A stretch of DNA of 64,000 bases from Yamagishiella unicocca (Eukaryota; Chlorophyta; Chlorophyceae; Chlamydomonadales; Volvocaceae): contig BDSL01000015.1 in NCBI GenBank assembly GCA_003116995.1, forward strand, positions 930,001-994,000. The letters are read 5' to 3'. Positions 58,201 to 64,000 of this stretch are shown piece by piece; positions within the stretch are counted from its first letter, which is position 1; each line of letters begins with the position of its first letter. The notes below the pieces were generated by a model. The model saw only the letters and a list, made by a program, of their open reading frames with translations, was not told the DNA's origin and ran no database searches. Made by a program: the position numbers and the translations under genes.

Positions 58201-61200
58201 GGAGGTGGGCCGAGGTGTGGTCGAGGTGGAGGTGGGGGGAGGTAAAGTTTGGGTAGACGTGCAAGGCCGCTAGGACGGGTTGCTCGAGTGACCAGGCCCC
58301 AACACCTCCCCCATTTCCCCATGTTCCCACTGCCAAATGTTTCGTTCATCCCCAAATGCCAGTCCCAAACCGCACCGCCCACCTGCCCCCCCGCCCCGTG
58401 GCCCCCACCTGATGACACCACCTGCCCCCCTGCCCCCCCACCTGATGACACCACCCTCTCCAGCAGCTCCTTCTGCAGCCCACCGAAGTCCAGACCCGCC
58501 TCACTGCAGTGGGCGTGGCGGGTGGCGACGCGCAGGGTGTGTGGTGGGCGGTGGTATATATGGGCCCTGCCTTCCTGTCCCCTCCCCCCCCCCCGCCGCA
58601 TGAAGGCTATGAAGGCTATGCACCCACTACATTACCCCAGTCGAGTTACCGGTTTTTAACTTGTAATCCCCCCCGGCCGCACCCACTCACGTCATCCCCG
58701 CCTCGTTGATGAACGTGACCTGCGGGGTGGCAGTCCAGGGAGGGGAGATCGTCGTACTGGCGGTTTTGTGGCTCGACCCCCAGCTCGCCATTATGTACGG
58801 CATCAGGGAGCCCCCGTCACCCCTCCCCCTTGGCTGTGCAGGACCCTGGCGACCGAGCCCCCGAGATCATGTACGACGTGTACGGCATGGAGGTCGGTTC
58901 CACAGGTTTCACCGCCTCCCCCACTCCTCCCATTTCCCCCTCCTCCCATTTCCCCCCCTTCCATACCCCCCATCAACGGGTTTCCCCCCATCTGATCACG
59001 TCCATCGGATACCCGGTACGACAGCCCGACAGCCCGCCCGCCAGCCAGCCCGGCCGCACCTGCAGCCTCGCTTTGACCCCCGCCCCCCGGTGCGCTAACG
59101 CGGCGTATGCGTCCTCGATCAGGCTGGCGCGGCGGATGGTGACCTGCGGGCGGTTCCCACGCGCGGTCACAGATGATGACGTCATAAGTGATATGACGTC
59201 CTACATGATGACGTCATAGGTAGTATGATGTCATAGATGACGTCTAGATGGCGGCATGGGAGGACTCCAGAGGTGGCAGGTGGCAGGTGATGCAGCGCAG
59301 GACGAGATGGCATGAGAGGAAGACCCGCGGGTCGGTACCTGAGGTACACTGACTAGCTTGCACGGTGGGTGGCGCGGTAGGTAAGGAGGACAGCAAGACG
59401 TACCAGCATCCAATTCGGGTGTGGTGTGGGGTGCAGACAAGCTATGGAGCTCTCGCCGCGCGATTCAATACTGCCGCTGTCACACGGCTGTACGACTCTG
59501 CCACACGGCAGTACGACTCTGCCAGACGGTTATACGACTATGTCGCACGGTCGTACGGCTCTTATGACATGGTTATACAACTTTTGTTGCACGGTTGTAC
59601 GACTCTGTCACAACTATTGTACGGCTCTGTCATGTACGGCTCTGTCATGAGGTTGTACGTCTCTTATCCTCCGGGGGCCCTGCAAACACACACCTTGATG
59701 GGCTGCACGCCCCCCGAGTGCATCGGGGCGTCCCACCGCCCTCGCGCCTTGTCCTCTGACAGCAGCGCTCGCAGCAGGTCCACACGGCGGGCGAAGGGCA
59801 CCGCCTGGGGGCCCCAGGGGGCAGGGGGTGGGTTTTGAGGAAGACCCGTGGATGCGAGAAAAACCGTTTAGGAAAGACGGTGGGGGAGTTGGGGAGGTCG
59901 GCACGGGGGGAGTGAGGGGCGCCACGCGGCCGCCAGGTTGGGGAGGGTGTGTTGCGTGCTGGAGGGGCGGGTTTCGAGGAACACCCGTGGATGCGAGAAA
60001 ACACCCGTTTAGGACAGACGTTTTGAGGTGCATGCTGAAGGGGTGGGGGGGAGGGGATGGGGCCGGGGGGCAACCACCACGCAGCCCCGTAACACACCTG
60101 AGGGGTCGCCCGCATCAGTGACGCCACGCTGCTGGGTCGGCAGCCCTCGCCCGCCTTGGTCTGCGCGTACGAGGGAGCGGGTCACGGCGGGAGAGGGGGG
60201 TCGCCGTCGGTCAGATGGAAGTCCTAGAGCGGGGATGGATGGACACGGAGGGCGGGTAGGCGGGTAGGCGGGGGAGCGCGTGACCCGGCACACACGCGTC
60301 CAGCTGGGCGCAGGAGCAGGCGGCCACTTGCTCGCGTGGAAGCGCGCGGCGGCGGCGGTGCGCGATGGAAGCCAGGCGGTGCACGATGGAAGCCAGGCGG
60401 TGCACGATGAAAGCCAGGCGGTGCACGATGGAAGCCAGGCGGTGCACGATGGAAGCCAGGCGGTGCACGATGGAAGCCAGGCGGTGCACGATGGAAGCCA
60501 GGCGGTGCACGATGGAAGCCAGGCGGTGCACGATGGAAGCCAGGCGGTGCACGATGGAAGCCAGGCGGCGCACGATGGAAGCCAGGCGGTGCACGATGGA
60601 AGCCAGGCGGTGCACGATGAAAGCCAGGCGGTGCACGATGGAAGCCAGGCGGTGCACGATGAAAGCCAGGCGGTGCACGATGAAAGCCAGGCGGTGCACG
60701 ATGAAAGCCAGGCGGTGCACGATGAAAGCCAGGCGGTGCACGATGAAAGCCAGGCGGTGCACGATGAAAGCCAGGCCGCGGCGACGAAAGATGCTGCGGT
60801 CGGTGCATCAAACATGCGCGCCCGCAGCTCTCCCCCCTCCCTTCCCCTCCCGCTGGCTCGCACACCTGCAGCACTGGGTTCACGCCGCCAGCCCCGCCGC
60901 CGGCGGCAGCGTCGTCGTCGCCGTCGGGAGCGTCGGCGGCGCCGCCGCCGCCAGCGGCGGCGCCGCTGTACACCAGCGACTGCAGCACCGTGCCTGCCGT
61001 GAAGGGCCCTATGCGCGCGGCGGCGGGGTCGGGACCCGCGGGTGCGGTCGTGAAGTCGAACTCGTCGTCCAGGACTCGCGGCCGAGCGGCTGCAGGGGGA
61101 GAGCCGGGGAGAGCCGGGGAGAGGCGGGGGTTTTGAGGGAGACCCGTGGATGCGAGAAAAACCGTTCAGAACAGACGTTTCGAGATGCATGCTGGGGGGT

Positions 61201-64000
61201 GGGTGGGGCGGGGGGTTCGAGGGAAACCCGTGGATGTCCGAAAAACCGTTTGAAACAGAAGTTTTGGGCGGGGGTGGGGGCTTCATAGCGCTGCCGTCCG
61301 CCGTGTTGCCATAGCTGGCACCGGCGCGTGTTGATGAAGCTGGCGGGGTTGGGTTCGCGACGAGAAAGGCAGGAGGGCGACGTGGGCAGGGCCATCGCCG
61401 CCGTGGCAGAGGCGCATCAGGTCCGGAGGCTGGCTGTATCCGCCGAGCAGTGGGGGAGGAGGACCAAGACAAGGCAGCCGAGAGGCGTATGCATCTGCCG
61501 AGTGTGTACCGGTATGTACCGAAGTAACATGGCTAGTGCCGCCAGTTGTTGCCGATGTTGATGTTGACGAGCGTGTATGGTACCGACAGCAGTGTCCGCC
61601 CCTCAGTTCCCCACCCCCTTAATACACGCCAGGCTCCGGCTGGCGTAATAATAATACTATTATTACCGACAGCAGTGCCAGGCATGCGCAAGCGCCCGAG
61701 CGACACCAGCCTCCCAAGCACCGCAACGACCCGTGGGTCCTGATCCCGGCGGCGCGGCCCCACAACCGTACGACCGCACGTACGGCTCCCTAGCCCGGCC
61801 ACTCACGCATGGGCTGTTGCTCCTCCTTGCCAAACATCTCAGTGTACGGCGCCAACCACAGCAGCGACTGACAGTACGGCCGTCGTACGTCGCGCTCGTA
61901 CAGCGCACGCAGCAGGCGGGGGGCCCACTCGGCCAGCAGCGAGAACGCCGGGTCGCCGGCGGCGGGCGGCGGTGGCGGCCGGGAGCCATCCTTGGGCGGC
62001 TGGGGCAGGGGTTGTAAAAATGACCCGGGGGTTACTCGACGTGGGAAATGTAGTTGGCGCATAGGCTTCGGACACCTGGTCGCGCGCGCATGCTGGCGCA
62101 CCTGGATTGACTGCCGAGAAACGATGGCGGTGTGTGTGCACGAGTGGGGGATGCTGCGGGTGGCGGTGTCGGTGCCCGTTGCGAGGGCATGCTCTTGGTA
62201 TGCTGATGTCCTTCAGCCGCTGGCCCCTAGGCCAGGTGGTCCCCTGATCAAACCCGTCCTGCCGCTTCTTCCTTGCAGGTCTACCGGCTCTTTCCCTCTA
62301 CTCCCCATCATTGTCGGTTAACGGCTCAAGTCTCCACCCACCTTGGGCAGGTAGGTGTGGAACACCAGGGAATTGAGGCTCGTCCCAACCGCCCTGGCCG
62401 CCACCAGCTCCAGGGGCTGCTGCAGGTCGTAGAAGTCGCCGTCGTCCAGCACCAGAAGCAGCTGCGCGTAAACCCTGACACGGTTACGGCGGAGGAGGGG
62501 TAAGCAGGCGGAGACGGGGATGGGCGACATCGACTACATGGACTGACGTCGACAAGCAAAAAAGGGTGACTCAAACGCAGATACCGGCACCTCCCCCCAC
62601 TTCAGTAACGGTATCCTAACCGCTGGCGGTTGAAGCCGCAAACACCGGACTGTCGTACCCCACGCCAAGCCCGAACCATCTCCCGGCACCCCCGCCCCCA
62701 CGCAGCCGACCGCTCCCCCCCACACCGGTCCTTTCCTGTACCCCCCCCCCACACACACATCCTTGGCCTCCAGCTGCAAACCCTCCCCTGCAGCCTCCAC
62801 TGTTTCCCCCCATCCCCCGACCCTCACCGGCAAAACAGCCCCAGCACTCGGGCCTTACGCGGCTGCAGCCCCGCGTACCCTCCCGCCAGCGCCTCCACGT
62901 CCAGCCCCCTCGTCGCCCCCGCCGGGCACTCCCGGGGGAGAGACAGAGCGAAACACAGCCAGCGCCACAGCCGCGGCAGCACCCCGGGAGAGAAGGCCAG
63001 GGCGTTGAGCAGGCCGGGGACGTCTGGGGTATTGAGGGGAAACGTGGGGGGATGCAAGGAAAACCCGTTTACGAAAGACAAACGTGGAGGGAGGGACGGG
63101 AATGCGTGGGAAATATCGCAGGTAACAGGCGTAGGCGGTGGATGTGGTGCGATAGGATAGCATTTGAAGTATATGGATGATGTCCCCCCCCGCCCCAGAT
63201 GAGGGCCTCGCTAACTGACCATCAAACACGCACTCGCACCCCTCCCTCCTATTTGGCAAAGTGGGGTAAATTATATCCCCGGATCCACGGCCGACACACC
63301 AAGGGCAACGTGGGGGTGGCCCCATCGACGCATACACACACGCACACGCACCAGCGCGCACGTCCTCGTCAGCGAAGGCGGCACTCAGCCTGCACGGTGA
63401 GGAGCGGGGGCAGGGGGGTGGAGTTGGGGTAAAGATGAAACCCGTGGAATGAGAGAGGCCGGGGTGGAGGCACTTGAGGCGAGCATGTGAGGGTGCGCGG
63501 GTGGGGGCAGCAACTGCCGAGGGCGGTGCATCTCCATCGCCTCACCTCTACCTACCAACCCCCCACCCCCCGTCCCGGTTTTTCTCGCATCCACGGGTCT
63601 TCCTCGAAACCCATCCCCCCCTCGCCTCCCCCCCTCCCCCCCCCCTCGCCCCCCCCCTTCCACCCCCCCCACCTCGGCATCAGGTCTATGGCGGCGCAGC
63701 ACATGTCCGCGTACGACTCCACGCCGCCCTGGCAGCGCTACGGAGGTGAGGCAGGGGGTTTTGAGGGATTTTGAGGTTTTTTTAGGGTTGTTTTTGCTGA
63801 AATCGCTGATGTATCGTATGGTGGTGTGAGTGCGGTTCGACAATACGTGCGCAGCTGATGCGTAAGCGAGGTGTGGTGCGCAACCTGGACCCGGGATCCG
63901 GGGATCCGGATCCGGATCTGGAAGCCAACCGCAACAACCGCACCTCCAGCGCCGTCAGCACCGGCAGCAGCAGCCCCCGCTGCGCCAGCGGCCACAGCCC
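55213..64000 (-). CDS. HECT-type E3 ubiquitin ligase (UPL7/UBE3B/UBE3C-like), C-terminal 731 aa, 5' end outside window
   Basis: Accepts ubiquitin from an E2 on the HECT cysteine and transfers it to substrates. Nineteen exons in phase: 64000-63944, 63728-63673, 63389-63352, 63023-62828, 62474-62342, 61999-61807, 61089-60866, 60160-60098, 59804-59694, 59143-59060, 58719-58691, 58503-58442, 58175-58068, 57835-57756, 57544-57479, 57090-56972, 56705-56594, 56139-55849, 55386-55213. HECT landmarks in order: [124 protein letters not shown], catalytic Cys in [18 protein letters not shown], and terminal GAGFELS. The upstream helical part ([20 protein letters not shown]) fits the N-terminal region of UBE3B/C relatives. 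The join across 61090-61806 is phase-compatible, but a missed exon is possible there. Confidence 0.93.
56470..56535 (-). repeat. Dispersed intronic element, copy 6 (full)
   Basis: HECT intron 56593-56140, sense; agcatgcatctcaaaatttc to gggcatccacgggtctccct, ending at ccctcgaacccc. Confidence 0.85.
59171..59244. repeat. Cluster of TGACGTCA-like palindromes
   Basis: TGACGTCA at 59176-59183 and 59208-59215, with TGACGTCC at 59193-59200, TGATGTCA at 59225-59232 and TGACGTCT at 59237-59244. Spacing is near 15-17 bp, so this is a small degenerate tandem array just upstream (in transcript order) of the HECT exon starting at 59143. TGACGTCA is the classic CRE/bZIP site, but nothing here shows that it is used. 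Confidence 0.75.
59478..59662. repeat. Degenerate ~22 bp tandem array
   Basis: Repeated words of the form cacacggctgtacgactctg, with later units drifting to cgcacggtcgtacggctctt; located in the HECT intron upstream of 59143. Confidence 0.75.
59831..59880 (+). repeat. Dispersed intronic element, copy 7
   Basis: HECT intron 59805-60097, antisense; near-consensus ttttgaggaagacccgtgga then tgcgagaaaaaccgtttagg. Confidence 0.88.
59969..60036 (+). repeat. Dispersed intronic element, copy 8 (full)
   Basis: Same intron as copy 7, same orientation, 90 bp away; ends with gacgttttgaggtgcatgct. Confidence 0.88.
60364..60778. repeat. 21 bp minisatellite, about 20 copies, HECT intron
   Basis: Unit gatggaagccaggcggtgca c; a second variant has gatgaaagcc. 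The gatgaaa form fills most of the right end and the gatggaa form the left, so the array grew by local duplication. The 21 bp period is a multiple of three, so several frames stay open; the implied 7-residue repeat proteins are not supported because the array lies between acceptor- and donor-bounded HECT exons (60866 and 60160). Confidence 0.95.
61129..61193 (+). repeat. Dispersed intronic element, copy 9 (full)
   Basis: HECT intron 61090-61806, antisense; ttttgagggagacccgtgga, tgcgagaaaaaccgttcaga, acagacgtttcgagatgcat. Confidence 0.88.
61211..61268 (+). repeat. Dispersed intronic element, copy 10
   Basis: Twenty bases after copy 9; variant gaaacccgtggatgtccgaa then aaaccgtttgaaacagaagt. 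Confidence 0.82.
63031..63085 (+). repeat. Dispersed intronic element, copy 11 (diverged)
   Basis: HECT intron upstream of exon 63023; only ggaaaacccgtttacgaaag and the G-rich flanks remain clear. Confidence 0.55.
63577..63612 (-). repeat. Dispersed intronic element, copy 12
   Basis: HECT intron 63390-63672, sense; cggtttttctcgcatccacg then ggtcttcctcgaaaccc, flanked by long C-runs. Confidence 0.85.

Noticed and set aside
60364..60778. Possible CRISPR-like array
   Set aside because: Units are directly adjacent with no unique spacers, and the DNA is eukaryotic; it is a minisatellite.
60009..61472. Long minus-strand reading frame of 487 codons with a repeated HRLASIV/CTAWLPS motif
   Set aside because: It is read-through of the 21 bp minisatellite in a HECT intron; the true exons here are 61089-60866 and 60160-60098 in a different frame.

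Overview
This window is nuclear DNA of a GC-rich, intron-rich green alga, most likely Chlamydomonadales in the Chlamydomonas/Volvox group. The evidence is spliced genes with many short GC-rich introns, G/C-skewed minisatellites and (CA)n/(TAG)n microsatellites inside introns and intergenic DNA, TGTAA-type polyadenylation signals, and a receptor-type class III nucleotidyl cyclase with a bacterial solute-binding ectodomain. No bacterial operons, rRNA, convincing tRNA or CRISPR arrays were seen. Gene models were built by hand from reading-frame phase, GT-AG (or GC-AG) junctions and protein-family motifs. Five models close in phase at every junction.

Layout: bases 1-395 hold nothing recognised. 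396-3225 is a satellite of 139-140 bp units with higher-order structure. 3226-5312 is intergenic. 5313-8861 (+) is a six-exon carbohydrate-type sulfotransferase. 9764-10786 (-) is a membrane-anchored TIR-domain protein whose 3' end is uncertain. 11562-13097 is copy A of a 1.5-1.7 kb dispersed direct repeat. 14663-24335 (-) is a 21-exon receptor nucleotidyl cyclase of 1411 aa: signal peptide, solute-binding domain, one membrane helix, two half-cyclase domains. 26420-28097 is copy B of the repeat, so the cyclase lies between two direct repeats. 27970-35654 (-) is a very large membrane protein of about 2230 aa that resembles the C-terminal half of SQUAMOSA-promoter-binding-like (SPL/CRR1) proteins but has no SBP zinc finger; its last codons and poly(A) signal lie inside repeat copy B. 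36287-36889 (-) is a small multi-helix membrane ORF. 38531-38880 (+) is a doubtful exon-like ORF.

39132-42335 (-) is a complete seven-exon S-formylglutathione hydrolase (formaldehyde detoxification). 44312-52708 (+) is a complete 11-exon DEAD-box RNA helicase (601 aa). 55213-64000 (-) is the 3' part (19 exons) of a HECT E3 ubiquitin ligase of the UPL7/UBE3B/UBE3C type; its 5' end is beyond the window. The helicase and the ligase converge.

The genes do not form a pathway; this looks like an ordinary chromosomal gene neighbourhood. The parts worth a second look are the predicted pseudo-heterodimeric cyclase with its solute-sensing ectodomain, a 13-nt microexon and GC-AG introns; the TIR protein with the NADase-type glutamate; the SPL-like protein without a DNA-binding domain; the repeat pair that carries the 3' end of that gene; and a roughly 60 bp dispersed element present at least 12 times, always in introns or a 3'UTR.
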